Origin: Methylobacteriaceae bacterium
GTDB taxonomy: Bacteria; Pseudomonadota; Alphaproteobacteria; Rhizobiales; Beijerinckiaceae
Direction of reading: 5' to 3'
Assembly: GCA_947444195.1 (NCBI GenBank)
Contig: CANEZL010000010.1
Coordinates: 62,001 to 126,000 of the forward strand
Length of the DNA: 64,000 nt
A model generated the notes under the pieces. The model was not told the DNA's origin. It searched no databases and saw nothing but the letters and a program-made list of their open reading frames with translations. Positions 9,072 through 19,829 of the stretch are shown here, piece after piece; position 1 is the first letter of the stretch, and every line of letters begins with the position of its first letter. The position numbers and the translations under genes were made by a program.

Positions 9072-10407
9072 TCCAGATGAAGTAGGCGTCAGCCACTCCG
9101 TTCGAACGGGTTTGGCGCTCGGACTCCGGCGAGGCCTGCGGATGCCCCGCGGGCATCGCGTAATCCGAGAAGCGTCGGTTGGCTGCCCCGAGGCGCTCAC
9201 CGACCCGGATATAGATCTGCCGCAGCCGGTGCACGTGCGGATCGTCGAGCTTAACTTGAATGGCCGCGGTGACGAGTCCCAGTGTGATAGCAAGACTCGG
9301 TCGGCCGACGTCCGGAGGCGTCTCATTGTCCGAGAGCAGGATCGCGCCGATCGCGCGCAGGAAATCGTCGCTGCGGCAATCCTTGTTCAGAGCAGCGCGC
9401 TCCAGATCGAACAGAGTGCGGATGCCGAGTTGCCAAAACCGGATCAACTTGTCCGGTCCCACCGCGCAGCAGAGTTGCGCTTGAGCCACCCAATCCATGA
9501 TCTGATAGACGCCGTAGGGTGTCTCTACGAACAGCATCAGCGGGTTCGCCGTGGCCAGGTTCTGTGTCGAGCGAATGTGATGGTCCGCGAGCCGGTCTCG
9601 GATCTCGCTGTCGATCCCATCGATGATGTCGATGGGCGTCGCGGTAATGTTCTTGTAGATTTCAGGATTATTGCGCTTGAAGTAGGCGAGCCGGCTACGC
9701 TCCATGACCATCTGACCAGCGCTTTCCGGAAATTGTCCGACCGCGTAACCGATGACGATGACGGCGCCCGCGAGCAGCCCCCCGCCCTTGGAGACATCGG
9801 TCAGAAGATCCAAGCCGAAAACGAAGATCGTCACCAGGATGGCCCCGGCGATCAAGTTATTGGCGGCGCTGACGAAGGAGCCAGGGCCAAAATCGAAATT
9901 GCCGATGGCGCGGAAGAAGCCTCGGATCAGGAAGACGTAGCCGCCTGCGAGCGCTGCCAGCAGGCCGCAGATCCAAGCGCGAAAGGCCGGATCGACGGTC
10001 GTCTGACCGGGCGTGGCCGATGTTCCAAGGCGCAGGAACCCGAGGAGGCCGGTGTCGACGTGGCGCGAGATGACGTAGCCGAAGAGCACAAAGACAAGAA
10101 GTAACGCGGTGACACCTGCCGCCCAAGCCCACCACGCGAAATCTGTCTGATTCGAATCGCGCTTATGGCCGGACCGGCCCAGGAAGTATTTGTATTTCAC
10201 GAACTCGAACGAGGGGATGACATCCTCGCGGGCAGAACTCCCTTCTTGTGAAGATACCTGAAAAACAGCCGATAAATCTTTTACAATACCTTGTCTATGT
10301 ATCTTAACTGTGTTTCTTATGATGATGAATATGATCGGCGGCAGGATCAGGCAGAAGGAAGCTACAAGCCAGATCAGGTTCTGTATCGTGAACGCCTCGA
10401 AGGGCAT
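9040..10407 (-). CDS. Unknown membrane protein with two C-terminal helix-hairpin-helix-like segments
   Basis: 455 residues from the ATG at 10407, supported by AGGAG seven bases upstream; a TTG 36 bases earlier has no better site. Five likely transmembrane helices are seen at about 9-30, 90-113, 143-163, 184-204 and 209-226, with a soluble loop at 40-85. The soluble C-terminal half contains two similar stretches, [17 protein letters not shown] (262-278) and [19 protein letters not shown] (314-332). Both resemble helix-hairpin-helix pairs of the DUF4332 kind (a resemblance by eye). The gene is visibly less GC-rich than its neighbours, especially 10200-10340, which suggests later acquisition. 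It ends the recR-to-truA run. Not recognised as any named protein. Confidence 0.75.
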   Translation of the reverse strand: MPFEAFTIQNLIWLVASFCLILPPIIFIIIRNTVKIHRQGIVKDLSAVFQVSSQEGSSAREDVIPSFEFVKYKYFLGRSGHKRDSNQTDFAWWAWAAGVTALLLVFVLFGYVISRHVDTGLLGFLRLGTSATPGQTTVDPAFRAWICGLLAALAGGYVFLIRGFFRAIGNFDFGPGSFVSAANNLIAGAILVTIFVFGLDLLTDVSKGGGLLAGAVIVIGYAVGQFPESAGQMVMERSRLAYFKRNNPEIYKNITATPIDIIDGIDSEIRDRLADHHIRSTQNLATANPLMLFVETPYGVYQIMDWVAQAQLCCAVGPDKLIRFWQLGIRTLFDLERAALNKDCRSDDFLRAIGAILLSDNETPPDVGRPSLAITLGLVTAAIQVKLDDPHVHRLRQIYIRVGERLGAANRRFSDYAMPAGHPQASPESERQTRSNGVADAYFIWIKAFRPQSSG

Positions 10408-10455
10408 GCCGAATCTCCTGTTCGAGACTGGAGAGTGGCGCAACCAACCAATAAG

Positions 10456-11229
10456 TCAACTTGAAGTTAATAAACTCAACTCGTAGTCCACGCCCACGAA
10501 GGTCAGGCCGCAGGCCGGTGCCAGGGGGCCGCAGCGGTGCTTGGCCCGGCTCGCCAGGATCTCGGCGACGTCGTCGGGGCCGAGGCGGCCGCTTCCGGCG
10601 AGCATCAGGGTGCCCACCATCGCCCGCACCTGATGGTGCAGGAAGGAGCGGGCGGCCGCCGCCACCACGATCTCCTCGAACAGCCCCATCCGCGTGCGGG
10701 ACACGTCGAGCTGCTCCAGGGTCCGCACCGGGCTCGCGGCCTGGCACTCGGCGGCGCGGAAGGCCGTGAAGTCGTGCCGGCCCAGCAGGCGCCGGGCGGC
10801 CGCGTGCATCGCCCCGGCATCGAGGGGCCAGGGCACGTGCCAGACCTGGCCGCGGGTGAGGGCGGCGGGGCTGCGCCGGTCGAGGATGCGGTAGCGGTAG
10901 TGTCGGCGGATCGCCGAGTGCCGCGCGTCGAAGCGCTCCGGCACGATCTCGGCGGACAGGACCGAGACCGGCTGCGGGCGCAGATGGGCGTTCAGGGCGT
11001 CGCGCACCGTGTCGGTGCGCCAGTCCCGGGCGAGGTCGAGATGGGCGACCTGATGGATCGCGTGGACGCCGGCATCGGTGCGGCCCGCGCAGACGAGGCG
11101 GACGCGCTCGCCGGAGAAGCGCAGCACCGCCTCCTCCAGGGCCGCCTGCACGCTCGGATCCTCCGCTTGCCGCTGCCAGCCGCAGAACGGGGTGCCGTCG
11201 TACTCGATGACGAGCTTGTAGCGGGGCAT
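10456..11229 (-). CDS. truA: tRNA pseudouridine(38-40) synthase TruA
   Basis: 257 residues. Converts uridines 38-40 in the tRNA anticodon arm to pseudouridine. The catalytic aspartate is D52 in [11 protein letters not shown] (48-57), and the N-terminal [14 protein letters not shown] and later [13 protein letters not shown] are TruA signatures. The start overlaps the stop of the acetyltransferase gene by one base (TGATG), so the genes are translationally coupled. It is followed by 48 bases and then the AT-richer membrane-protein gene. Confidence 0.96.
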   Translation of the reverse strand: MPRYKLVIEYDGTPFCGWQRQAEDPSVQAALEEAVLRFSGERVRLVCAGRTDAGVHAIHQVAHLDLARDWRTDTVRDALNAHLRPQPVSVLSAEIVPERFDARHSAIRRHYRYRILDRRSPAALTRGQVWHVPWPLDAGAMHAAARRLLGRHDFTAFRAAECQAASPVRTLEQLDVSRTRMGLFEEIVVAAAARSFLHHQVRAMVGTLMLAGSGRLGPDDVAEILASRAKHRCGPLAPACGLTFVGVDYELSLLTSS

Positions 11230-11729
11230 CAGGCGAGGCCGTCGAAGGCGCGCGGATACCGGACGGCCCCCGCGAGGCTTCGTCCCGCCTCGCTCAGGGC
11301 GATCGCCTGCTGGTGCGGGCCGTCCCAGGGCGTGCGGAAGGAGCGGGCCCGCGCGGCGGAGAAGCCGAGGCGGCCGTAGAAGGCCGGATCGCCGAGGACC
11401 AGCATGACGTCGTCACCGGCCTCCCGGCGTCGCTCGATCAGGGCGGCGGCGAGGCGCCGCCCGATGCCGCGATGCCGGTGCTCCGCGGCAACCGCGAGCG
11501 GCGCGAGACAGCTCGCCCGGCCGCCGGCGACCGTCAGGCGCGAGGCCGCACCGTAGCCGACCGGCTCGGCGGAGGGTGATCCGGCGCAGGCGACGAGCGC
11601 GTCGAGCAGGACGCCCTCTTCCCGAAGCGCCCCGACCAGCCCGGCCTCGTCGGGGCCCATCGCATCCCCCAGGAGGATCCGGATCACCGCGTCGTCGCCC
11701 TCGTCCGCGGCGCGGATGAGCGCCGTCAT
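11229..11729 (-). CDS. GNAT-family N-acetyltransferase
   Basis: 166 residues. The acetyl-CoA-binding motif A of GNAT enzymes is visible in [20 protein letters not shown] (Q/RxxGxG/A as RHRGIG). After it come [15 protein letters not shown] and the aromatic C-terminal region, a layout found in small GNAT proteins of the YhbS/YPO type. The acceptor is unknown. Its start overlaps the fmt stop as ATGA, and its stop overlaps the truA start, so it is embedded in the def-fmt-truA translation-related operon. The placement suggests co-expression, not a proven role in translation. Confidence 0.85.
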   Translation of the reverse strand: MTALIRAADEGDDAVIRILLGDAMGPDEAGLVGALREEGVLLDALVACAGSPSAEPVGYGAASRLTVAGGRASCLAPLAVAAEHRHRGIGRRLAAALIERRREAGDDVMLVLGDPAFYGRLGFSAARARSFRTPWDGPHQQAIALSEAGRSLAGAVRYPRAFDGLA

Positions 11730-12655
11730 GCCAGCCGCGCCCCCGTCCCGAGCCGGGCCCCGCGCAGGAACTCGGCGCCGCCCGCGACCCCGCCCTTGCC
11801 GGCGCGGCGCAGTTCGAGCAGGCGCACCGCGCCCGTCCCGCAGGCCACCGTGCAGGCCTCGCCGAGGAGCGTGCCGGGCGCGCCCGAGCCGGCCTCGGGC
11901 AGCGCCCGCAGGACCTTCACGCGCTCCGGGCCCTTGCCGAGATCGGCCTCGAAGTAGGCGCCGGGGAAGGGCGACAGGCCGTTGATCCGCCGCGCCACCG
12001 CCTCGGCGGGCTCCGACCAGTCGATGCGCGCCTCGTCGTTGGTGATCTTGTGGGCGTAGACCACGCCGTCCCCGGCCTGCGGCACGAAGGCGAGGTCGCC
12101 CTGTTCCAGGCGCCGGAGCGCCTGCGCCATCAGGTCGGCCCCCACGGGCATCAGGGCGTCGTGCAGTTCGCCCGCCGTGGTGCCGGGGGCGATGGGCACG
12201 CGCGCCTCCAGGGCGACGGGGCCGGTATCGAGCCCGGCCTCCATGCGCATGACGCCGACGCCGCTCCAGGCATCCCCCGCCATCACCGCGCGCTGGATCG
12301 GCGCCGCGCCGCGCCAGCGCGGCAGGAGCGAGCCGTGGAGGTTCAGGCAGCCGTGCCGGGGCAGGTCGAGGATCGTCTGAGGCAGGAGCATGCCGTAGGC
12401 GACCACCACGGCCACGTCGGCCCCGTGCCCGGCGAAGGTCGCGGCGGCCGCCTCGCCCTTCAGGCTCGCGGGGGTGAGGACGGGGGCGCCGATGTCCTCG
12501 GCCAGGGCGTGGACGGGGGAGGGGCGCAGCGCCATGCCGCGGCCGGCCTTGGCCGGGGCGCGGGTGTAGACGGCGGCGACGGTGTGGCCGTCCCCGGCGA
12601 GCCGCGCCAGCGTCGGCACCGCGAAATCCGGGGTGCCCATGAAGACGACGCGCAT
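11726..12655 (-). CDS. fmt: Methionyl-tRNA formyltransferase
   Basis: 309 residues. Formylates Met-tRNA(fMet) with 10-formyl-tetrahydrofolate for translation initiation. The N-terminus MRVVFMGTPDFAVPTL is diagnostic. The formyltransferase active site is seen in NLHGSLLPRWRGAAPIQRA (Asn-His) with the downstream DTGP of MRMEAGLDTGPVALE. A C-terminal OB-like domain follows from about residue 210 (ITNDEARIDWSEPA). It lies 6 bases after def, as in most bacteria. Confidence 0.97.
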   Translation of the reverse strand: MRVVFMGTPDFAVPTLARLAGDGHTVAAVYTRAPAKAGRGMALRPSPVHALAEDIGAPVLTPASLKGEAAAATFAGHGADVAVVVAYGMLLPQTILDLPRHGCLNLHGSLLPRWRGAAPIQRAVMAGDAWSGVGVMRMEAGLDTGPVALEARVPIAPGTTAGELHDALMPVGADLMAQALRRLEQGDLAFVPQAGDGVVYAHKITNDEARIDWSEPAEAVARRINGLSPFPGAYFEADLGKGPERVKVLRALPEAGSGAPGTLLGEACTVACGTGAVRLLELRRAGKGGVAGGAEFLRGARLGTGARLA

Positions 12656-12661
12656 CGGCGC

Positions 12662-13177
12662 TCAGGCCGCGTCGCGCTTGGCCGCCTTGGCGAATTTCTT
12701 CATCACCCGGTCGCGCTTCAGCTTGGAGATGTGGTCGACGAAGAGCACGCCGTCGAGATGGTCGATCTCGTGCTGGATGCAGGTGGCGAGCAGGCCGTCC
12801 GCCTCGATCTCGCGCTCGGCACCGTCGAGGTCGCGGAAGCGCACGCGGACGCGGTCGGGCCGCGTCACCTCGGCGTAGTAATCGGGGATCGACAGGCAGC
12901 CCTCGTCGTAGCCGCGGGTCTCCTCGGAGGCCCAGGTGATCACCGGGTCGATGAAGACCTGCGGGCGGCGGACGTTCTCCTCCTTCGAGGTGTCGACGGT
13001 GATGAGCCGCTTGGCCACGCCGATCTGGATCGCCGCCAGCCCGATGCCGGGGGCGTCGTACATGGTCTCCAGCATGTCGTCGGCGAGCCGGCGGATCTCC
13101 GCGGTCACGGAGCCGACCGGCTCGGAGACGAGGCGCAGGCGCTGATCGGGCAGGATGACGAGGGGAAGGATGGCCAT
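12662..13177 (-). CDS. def: Peptide deformylase
   Basis: 171 residues, standard length. Removes the formyl group from nascent polypeptides. All three motifs are intact: motif 1 [10 protein letters not shown] (44-53), motif 2 EGCLSIP (92-98) with the metal-binding cysteine, and motif 3 QHEIDHLDG (135-143) with the two histidines and the catalytic glutamate. It has the partner gene fmt 6 bases downstream. The canonical EGCLS cysteine supports an active, Fe/Zn-dependent enzyme. Confidence 0.97.
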   Translation of the reverse strand: MAILPLVILPDQRLRLVSEPVGSVTAEIRRLADDMLETMYDAPGIGLAAIQIGVAKRLITVDTSKEENVRRPQVFIDPVITWASEETRGYDEGCLSIPDYYAEVTRPDRVRVRFRDLDGAEREIEADGLLATCIQHEIDHLDGVLFVDHISKLKRDRVMKKFAKAAKRDAA

Positions 13178-13250
13178 GGCTCGATCGCGGCGGGGGCGGA
13201 GAACGCCCGAAAATCCAGGGCAATAGGATGGGCCGGAAAGCCGGTCAAAT

Positions 13251-13856
13251 TCAGAAGGCGGTCCGGCTGCGGATCGCGGCCGAGAGCGTGCCCTCGTCGA
13301 GATAATCGAGCTCGCCCCCCACGGGCACGCCGTGGGCGAGGCGGGTGACCTTCAGGCCGAGATGGCGGATCGACTCGGTGACGTAGTGGGCGGTGGTCTG
13401 CCCGTCGACGGTGGCGTTGAGCGCGAGGATCACCTCGCGCATGGCCGGATCGCTCGCCCGCTCCACGAGGCTCGCGATGTTGAGGTGCTCCGGGCGCACC
13501 CCGTCCAGGGCCGAGAGCACGCCGCCGAGCACGTGGTAGCGCGCCGAGACCGCGCCGGAGCGCTCCAGCGCCCAGAGATCGGAGACGTCCTCCACCACCA
13601 CGAGGGTGCTGGCGTCGCGGCTCGCGTCGCGGCAGACGGTGCAGGGATCGCGGGTGTCCACGTTCCCGCAGGTCTGGCAGACCACGATGCTCTCGGCCGC
13701 GATCCGCATCGCCTCCGCCAGGGGCCCGAGCAGGGCCTCCCGCTTCTTGATGAGCTGCAGCGCGGCGCGGCGGGCCGAGCGGGGCCCGAGGCCCGGCATG
13801 CGGGCCAGGAGCTGGATCAGGCGCTCGATCTCGGGGCCGGCGACGGCTTGGGGCAT
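13251..13856 (-). CDS. recR: Recombination mediator RecR
   Basis: 201 residues from the ATG at 13856, preceded by GGAGAAGAG; an open frame continues to 14162, but the added residues do not belong to the family. RecR loads RecA with RecF/RecO at gaps. An N-terminal helix-hairpin-helix ([19 protein letters not shown], about 17-35) is followed by a four-cysteine zinc finger (C60, C63, C72, C75) and a TOPRIM domain with [13 protein letters not shown]. The usual neighbours ybaB and dnaX lie about 3 kb away in a separate cluster, with pckA between. Confidence 0.95.
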   Translation of the reverse strand: MPQAVAGPEIERLIQLLARMPGLGPRSARRAALQLIKKREALLGPLAEAMRIAAESIVVCQTCGNVDTRDPCTVCRDASRDASTLVVVEDVSDLWALERSGAVSARYHVLGGVLSALDGVRPEHLNIASLVERASDPAMREVILALNATVDGQTTAHYVTESIRHLGLKVTRLAHGVPVGGELDYLDEGTLSAAIRSRTAF

Positions 13857-14347
13857 CTCTTCTCCGGGGGCCGGACGGGTCCGGCCGCGTGGTCTCGGGG
13901 CGCCGCCGGTCCGGTCTCCCGTCCGGCGCGGGCGCGCTCCAGGCCAGCGGCATATTCCAAGCCAGCGACATAGCGGCAGAGGCGGCGCGCGCGATAGGGC
14001 GCGCGTCGCCGCGCATGTCCGGGACGGGTTCGTGAAACGGTTACAACGGCCGGCGTCCGTCGCGAAAGCCCGGTGTTCCTGGCTTGCGATTCCGGATTGG
14101 CCTGAGTTCTTGTATTTAAATGCCGGTCTTCTGGCCTGCATCGTTAAGGCAAGAACCAACATTTCCCTGTGCTTGTGCGTATCCGCCGAAATTACAGGTT
14201 GACGCGGCAGCTTCGCTGTCTAACCAAGGCGGTCCGCACGGCCAAGCTGCGGACGCTTCCTTGAGGGCCCCGTTCTCGACGGCCTTCGGGGCGCTCCGGG
14301 CGACCGGACAGGGATACCGCATGACCAGCGGCTCGGGAGAGATGATC
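13857..14347. other. Intergenic region between divergent recR and pckA
   Basis: 491 bases with no supported gene. It is AT-richer than its surroundings near 14100-14200. A possible weak pckA promoter is TTGACG at 14199-14204 with TAACCA 16 bases further on, but the match is poor. Open frames running into pckA from 14120 are not expected to be translated, because the protein family starts near 14348. No riboswitch or known operator was recognised. Confidence 0.5.
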
Positions 14348-15967
<1,620 letters not shown>

Positions 15968-16006
15968 GACCGGAGCGGGGCGTTCGGGCGCCCCGCCACC
16001 GGAACG

Positions 16007-16041
16007 AAAGGCCCTCCCCGCCACCGGCGGGGAGGGCCTTT
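16007..16041. terminator. Terminator after pckA, possibly bidirectional
   Basis: A perfect 16-bp GC-rich stem (16007-16022 with 16026-16041) with loop ACC. It begins with AAA and ends with TTT, so both strands show a U run at the 3' side. On the plus strand it ends pckA. On the minus strand it lies about 130 bases after the methyltransferase gene and could stop the dnaX-ybaB transcript. Confidence 0.8.
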
Positions 16042-16167
16042 GTCGTTGCAGCGGCGGGTCCGCCGGAAGTCCCGTCCGACTTCCGGCCCGAAGGCCGGGC
16101 CTCGGCTCGGGCACGAACCGCGGCCAGGGGCGGGGACGCCGGCCCCTCCGACCGATGACGCGGTCGA

Positions 16168-16926
16168 TCAGACCCGGAAGTACAGCGAGTGGTCCTCGCC
16201 GTTGAGGATGGCGGCGGAGCTGACCACCGGCGTCTCGGCATACATCGCGGCGATGCGGTCGCTGGGGTCGGGTACGTCCCGGTAGGCCTGCACGATCTCG
16301 CGGTAGCGCTCGGACAGGACCCGCGAATCGGGGTCGAGGCCGGTGATGCAGACGAGGCCCGTGGGCGGGCAATCCACCAGCACCACGTCGAGATCCGGCC
16401 GGTAGGCCTTCAGGATCGGCACGAGCTTCCAGACGTCCCCGGTCCACATGGCGTGGAACGGGTCGGTGCGCGCGGCGGCCGGGTCGCGGGTCGTCATCTC
16501 CACGTTCAGCGGCATGCAGTCGTGCAGGGCGATGAGCCCGTTGCGGTCGCTCACGGCCTCCGTGTTGTAGACGTCGCGGAGCAGGAACTCGAACTGGTGC
16601 AGCCCATCGAGGAAGGCGAGATCGATGCCGCCGCCGACGAGGGCGCGCACATCCGTCTCGGCGAAGAAGCGGTCGCTGGTGCAGCGGTGCAGCAGCGTGC
16701 GCCGCTTGTTGCCGGTGACGTCCTCCTGGAGCCGGTAATCGGGGTCGACGCCGACCGCCGTGTCGCAGGCGATGCCCGCGAGCGCGTCGCCGAAATGGAC
16801 GCCGACCTCCAGATAGTTGCGGCTCTGCCGCTTCCGCGACAGGGCGGCCAGGAAGTCCCGGTACATCACGCCCGAGAAGCCCCGGTGGAGCTGCGCGGGC
16901 TTGCCCGAGCGGAGGATGTTGATCAT
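16168..16926 (-). CDS. Class I SAM-dependent methyltransferase-like protein
   Basis: 252 residues. The segment YLEVGVHFGDALAGIACDTAVGVDPDY (read in parts, about 38-64) is a class I methyltransferase motif I region, with E at the end of strand 1 and D after strand 2. DLAFLDGLHQFEFLLRDVYN (read in parts, about 102-121) is the DGxHxxxxxxxD pattern of the Methyltransf_24 group, which includes O-methyltransferases and sugar methylases. The substrate is unknown. It follows ybaB by 10 bases, so it is probably the last gene of the dnaX operon, an association with no obvious functional logic. Confidence 0.8.
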   Translation of the reverse strand: MINILRSGKPAQLHRGFSGVMYRDFLAALSRKRQSRNYLEVGVHFGDALAGIACDTAVGVDPDYRLQEDVTGNKRRTLLHRCTSDRFFAETDVRALVGGGIDLAFLDGLHQFEFLLRDVYNTEAVSDRNGLIALHDCMPLNVEMTTRDPAAARTDPFHAMWTGDVWKLVPILKAYRPDLDVVLVDCPPTGLVCITGLDPDSRVLSERYREIVQAYRDVPDPSDRIAAMYAETPVVSSAAILNGEDHSLYFRV

Positions 16927-16936
16927 CGGCGCGGGC

Positions 16937-17260
16937 CTAGAAGGGCAGCTTCATGCCGGGCGGCAGGGGCAGGCCCTTGGTGAGCTCGGCCATGCGCTCC
17001 TGGGCCGCCTGCTCGGCCTTGCCGCGGGCGTCGTTGAGGGCGGTCACGAGGAGATCCTCGAGGATCTCGCGCTCGTCGGCAACCATCAGGCTCGGGTCGA
17101 TGCGCACGGACCGGGTCTGGCCCTTGGCCGTCATCGTCACCTGAACGGCGTCGCCCCCCGCCGCGCCGGTGACCTCGACGGTGTCGAGCTCGCTCTGCAG
17201 GCTGGCCATCTTCTCCTGCATGGCCTGGGCCTGCTTCATCAGCCCCATGATGTCGCGCAT
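16937..17260 (-). CDS. YbaB/EbfC-family nucleoid-associated protein
   Basis: 107 residues. Small DNA-binding protein that usually lies between dnaX and recR. The N-terminus MRDIMGLMKQAQAMQEKM and the core TGAAGGDAVQVTMTAKG are typical, with the C-terminal LTKGLPLPPGMKLPF tail shared by the family. It forms dimers with a tweezer shape in known structures. It follows dnaX by 62 bases on the same strand, while recR has moved away. Confidence 0.95.
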   Translation of the reverse strand: MRDIMGLMKQAQAMQEKMASLQSELDTVEVTGAAGGDAVQVTMTAKGQTRSVRIDPSLMVADEREILEDLLVTALNDARGKAEQAAQERMAELTKGLPLPPGMKLPF

Positions 17261-17322
17261 CGCGGTGTCCGTCCGATTCTCGAGTGTCGCCGCGTGGATG
17301 TAAGGCCGCGGCGGGCCGGGCG

Positions 17323-19179
17323 CTACGGTTCGTCCGCCCCCTCGGCGGCGTCGGCATCGGCCTCGCCGAGGATCTCCTCCTCCGCCGTGGCGCCGGCCGC
17401 GGGCGCGGTATCGCGGACGTCCACGATCTGCGCGCCGGGGAAGCGGGCCATCACCTCGCGCACGAGGGGGTGGGCGGCCGCGCTCTCGCGGCGGCTCTCG
17501 TTCGCGGCTTTGGCGCGCTGGTCGAGGGTCTCGGCCCCGTCCTCCTTGGAGACCGCGACGATCCAGCGCCGTCCGGTCCAGGCGTCGAGGGCGCGGGCGA
17601 GGTCGTTGGCGAGGCTCGGGCGGCCGCCGGGGGCGAGGCGGAACTCGATGCGCCCCTCCTCGAAGCGCACCAGATGGACCTCGCGCTCCAGGGCGGCCTT
17701 GAGCAGGATGTCGCGCCGCTCGCCGGCGAGCGCCACCACGTCCTCGAACCGGGCGAGCCGCGGGCCGGCGGGCTCCGTCCGCGCCGGCTCGGGCCGCGCC
17801 AGGGGCTCGGGCGCCGGGACCAGGGGCTGGCGGGCGGGTCCGCCGCCCATCGCCGCGCGCGGCTCCGGACGGGGTGGGGCCTCGGCGCGGAGATCGGATA
17901 CCGGGGGAAGGACCGGCCGGCCGGCCGGCTCGGCCGGGCCGGCCAGGGCCTCGGCCCTGAGCTGGCGGAGGGCCTCGTCCGGCGTCGGCAGGTCGGCCGC
18001 GTAGGCGAGGCGGACCAGGGCCATCTCGGCGGCGGCGAGGGGGCGGGGGGCCGCCTGCACCTCGGGCAGGGCCTTCAGCAGGATCTGCCAGGCGCGCGAC
18101 AGGGCCCGCACGGAGAGCCGCTCCGCGAAGGCGGCGCCGCGCCCGCGCTCGACCTCGCTCAGGGTGGGGTCGGCGGCGGCGGCCTCCGGCACCAGTTTCA
18201 GGCGGGTGACGAGATGGGTGAAGCCGGCGAGGTCCGAGAGCACCACCGCCGGGTCGGCGCCGGCCTCGTACTGGCCGCGCAGCTCCGCGAAGGCGGCGGG
18301 GATGTCGCCGCGCATCGCCGCCTCGAACAGGTCGACGACCCGGCCGCGATCGGCCAGTCCCAGCATGTCGCGCACGCCGGCGGCGGTGACGGTGCCGGCC
18401 CCGTGGGCGATGGCCTGATCGAGGAGGGAGAGGGCGTCGCGCACCGAGCCCTCGGCCGCGCGCACGATGGCGCCGAGGGCCTCGTCCTCCACGGCGACGC
18501 CCTCCGCCGCGCAGATGCGCCGGAGATGGGCGGCGAGCACGTCCGCCTCGACCCGGCGCAGGTCGAAGCGCTGGCAGCGGGAGAGGATCGTCACCGGGAC
18601 CTTGCGGATCTCGGTGGTGGCGAACACGAACTTGGCGTGGGGCGGCGGCTCCTCCAGCGTCTTCAGGAAGGCGTTGAACGCCTTCTCCGAGAGCATGTGG
18701 ACCTCGTCGACGATGTAGACCTTGTAGCGCGCGGAGACCGGCGCGTAGCGGATGCCGTCGATGATGGCGCGCACGTCGTCGATGCCGGTATGGGAGGCGG
18801 CATCCATCTCCAGCACGTCCATGTGCCGGGATTCCATGATCGCCCGGCAATGCAGGCCGAGTTCCGGCATGGTCACGGTGGGGCCGGTATCGGGCACGCC
18901 GGTGCGGGCGTAGTTGAGGCCCCGCGCCAGGATGCGGGCGGTGGTGGTCTTGCCCACGCCCCGCACGCCGGTCAGCATCCAGGCCTGTGGGATGCGCCCC
19001 GCCGCGAAGGCGTTCGACAGGGTGCGCACCATGGCGCCCTGGCCGATCAGGTCGTCGAAGTTCCGGGGACGGTACTTGCGGGCGAGCACCCGGTAGGGCG
19101 CGGCCCCCGCCGGCTCGGACGAGGCGGCAAACCCGGGAAGCCCCGGCTCGTCGTCAGGGGTGCCCGTGCGCGCGTCCAT
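17323..19179 (-). CDS. dnaX: DNA polymerase III subunits gamma/tau
   Basis: 618 residues. Clamp-loader ATPase of the replisome. AAA+ core: RPRNFDDLIGQ, Walker A GVRGVGKTTT (about 71-80), Walker B-type IVDEVHMLS, sensor 1 ATTEIRKVPVTILSRC with the arginine finger region. The zinc module after Walker A normally has four cysteines; here it reads ARTGVPDTGPT...LGLHC with only one cysteine left, so it probably binds no zinc, as in some other alphaproteobacteria. Residues beyond about 370 are the proline/alanine-rich tau extension and the alpha/DnaB-contact region. No slippery A-rich frameshift site was noticed, so only tau may be made. Confidence 0.95.
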   Translation of the reverse strand: MDARTGTPDDEPGLPGFAASSEPAGAAPYRVLARKYRPRNFDDLIGQGAMVRTLSNAFAAGRIPQAWMLTGVRGVGKTTTARILARGLNYARTGVPDTGPTVTMPELGLHCRAIMESRHMDVLEMDAASHTGIDDVRAIIDGIRYAPVSARYKVYIVDEVHMLSEKAFNAFLKTLEEPPPHAKFVFATTEIRKVPVTILSRCQRFDLRRVEADVLAAHLRRICAAEGVAVEDEALGAIVRAAEGSVRDALSLLDQAIAHGAGTVTAAGVRDMLGLADRGRVVDLFEAAMRGDIPAAFAELRGQYEAGADPAVVLSDLAGFTHLVTRLKLVPEAAAADPTLSEVERGRGAAFAERLSVRALSRAWQILLKALPEVQAAPRPLAAAEMALVRLAYAADLPTPDEALRQLRAEALAGPAEPAGRPVLPPVSDLRAEAPPRPEPRAAMGGGPARQPLVPAPEPLARPEPARTEPAGPRLARFEDVVALAGERRDILLKAALEREVHLVRFEEGRIEFRLAPGGRPSLANDLARALDAWTGRRWIVAVSKEDGAETLDQRAKAANESRRESAAAHPLVREVMARFPGAQIVDVRDTAPAAGATAEEEILGEADADAAEGADEP

Positions 19180-19243
19180 GCAGCCATCTGAGGGCGCCGG
19201 GCGACCGCGCGGTCCGCGGCACGGCGCATCGGAGGGTGTGTAA

Positions 19244-19340
19244 GGTGGGAGGCTGGACGAAGACCCGCTCGGTCTCGTTAGGGCTGCTTCCTTCCGGACC
19301 TGACCCGGTTGGCGAGTGATACGTCCCTCGCCAACCCCCC
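19244..19340 (-). ncRNA. ffs: 4.5S signal recognition particle RNA (small bacterial type)
   Basis: About 97 nt. The minus strand contains GGTCAGGTCCGGAAGGAAGC followed by AGCC (around 19281-19306), the conserved apical domain bound by Ffh, and the two ends pair as a long hairpin (GGGGGGTTGG... with ...CCAGCCTCCC). The 5' end was set at the G run after the promoter and the 3' end at the last paired bases, so each may be off by a few nucleotides. It lies just upstream of dnaX, a placement common in alphaproteobacteria. Confidence 0.93.
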
Positions 19341-19346
19341 GCCGCC

Positions 19347-19375
19347 TATATGGCCGGACAGCCGCTCCGATGCAA
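19347..19375 (-). promoter_or_regulatory. Likely sigma-70 type promoter of the SRP RNA gene
   Basis: On the minus strand TTGCAT (19375-19370) and CATATA (19352-19347) are exactly 17 bases apart, and the G run that starts the RNA at 19340 is 6-7 bases further. The -35 box TTGCA is provided by the first copy of the 24-bp tandem repeat. Confidence 0.65.
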
Positions 19376-19442
19376 GCGCGGGCGCGCGCTCACTTGCAAG
19401 CGCGGGCGCGCGCTCACTTGCAAGCGCGGGCGCGCGCTCACT
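19371..19442. repeat. Three perfect tandem copies of a 24-bp unit
   Basis: Copies are 19371-19394, 19395-19418 and 19419-19442, with no mismatch. Each unit starts TGCAAGCGCG and ends GCGCTCACT, and contains a small dyad (AGCGCG ... CGCGCT). The array joins the stop codon of the PepSY-like gene (19438-19440, inside copy 3) to the SRP RNA promoter, whose -35 box it supplies. Perfect identity suggests recent expansion or active copy-number change. Confidence 0.95.
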
Positions 19443-19701
19443 CGGGCTTGCGCTTGACGATGGCGAGGGTCTTGGGATCGAGCTTGAGATCGAACTTCTT
19501 TCCGGCGGCGTCGATGGCGTCGTCCACCTCGATCATGCCGTCGTCCATCTCGATCTCGTCCCACTTGGTGAAGCCTTCCTGACGGAGCAGGGCCTCGACC
19601 TTGGCCTGCTGCTCGGGGGGCAGCTTCTCGTCGGCGCGGGCGGTGCCGCACAGGCCGAGGCCGAGGGCGAGAGGTGCGAGGAAGGCGGCGGTCGCGCGCA
19701 T
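19438..19701 (-). CDS. Small exported PepSY-like protein
   Basis: 87 residues from the ATG at 19701, which has AGGAG seven bases upstream. Residues 1-24 are a signal peptide (MRATAAFLAPLALGLGLCGT then ARADE, cleavage after ARA). The mature part has the PepSY layout: a short helix (VEALLRQEGFTKW), then strands with W-D-E-I-E-M-D-D-G and a final LDPKTLAIVKR. PepSY domains are thought to regulate secreted proteases or bind ligands; the role here is unknown. The stop codon lies inside the third copy of the 24-bp tandem repeat. Confidence 0.85.
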   Translation of the reverse strand: MRATAAFLAPLALGLGLCGTARADEKLPPEQQAKVEALLRQEGFTKWDEIEMDDGMIEVDDAIDAAGKKFDLKLDPKTLAIVKRKPE

Positions 19702-19829
19702 GGAGGTCTCCTGTTCGGGTGCCGTGCCCAAACAGCGGCCGTCTCGGCGCGGTTCCGCGGAAACGCCTCAGGTTGCCACGGGCGGGGGCCAAGCTTAGCC
19801 TTGTATCCTCAATCCGAGGATCGCCGAGA

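Noticed and set aside
14120..14347. N-terminal extension of PEP carboxykinase
   Set aside because: The extra residues do not match the family, and ribosome-binding signals favour starts at 14321-14348.
19371..19442. Possible CRISPR array
   Set aside because: Units are directly adjacent with no spacers, only three copies exist and no cas gene is near. It is a simple tandem repeat.
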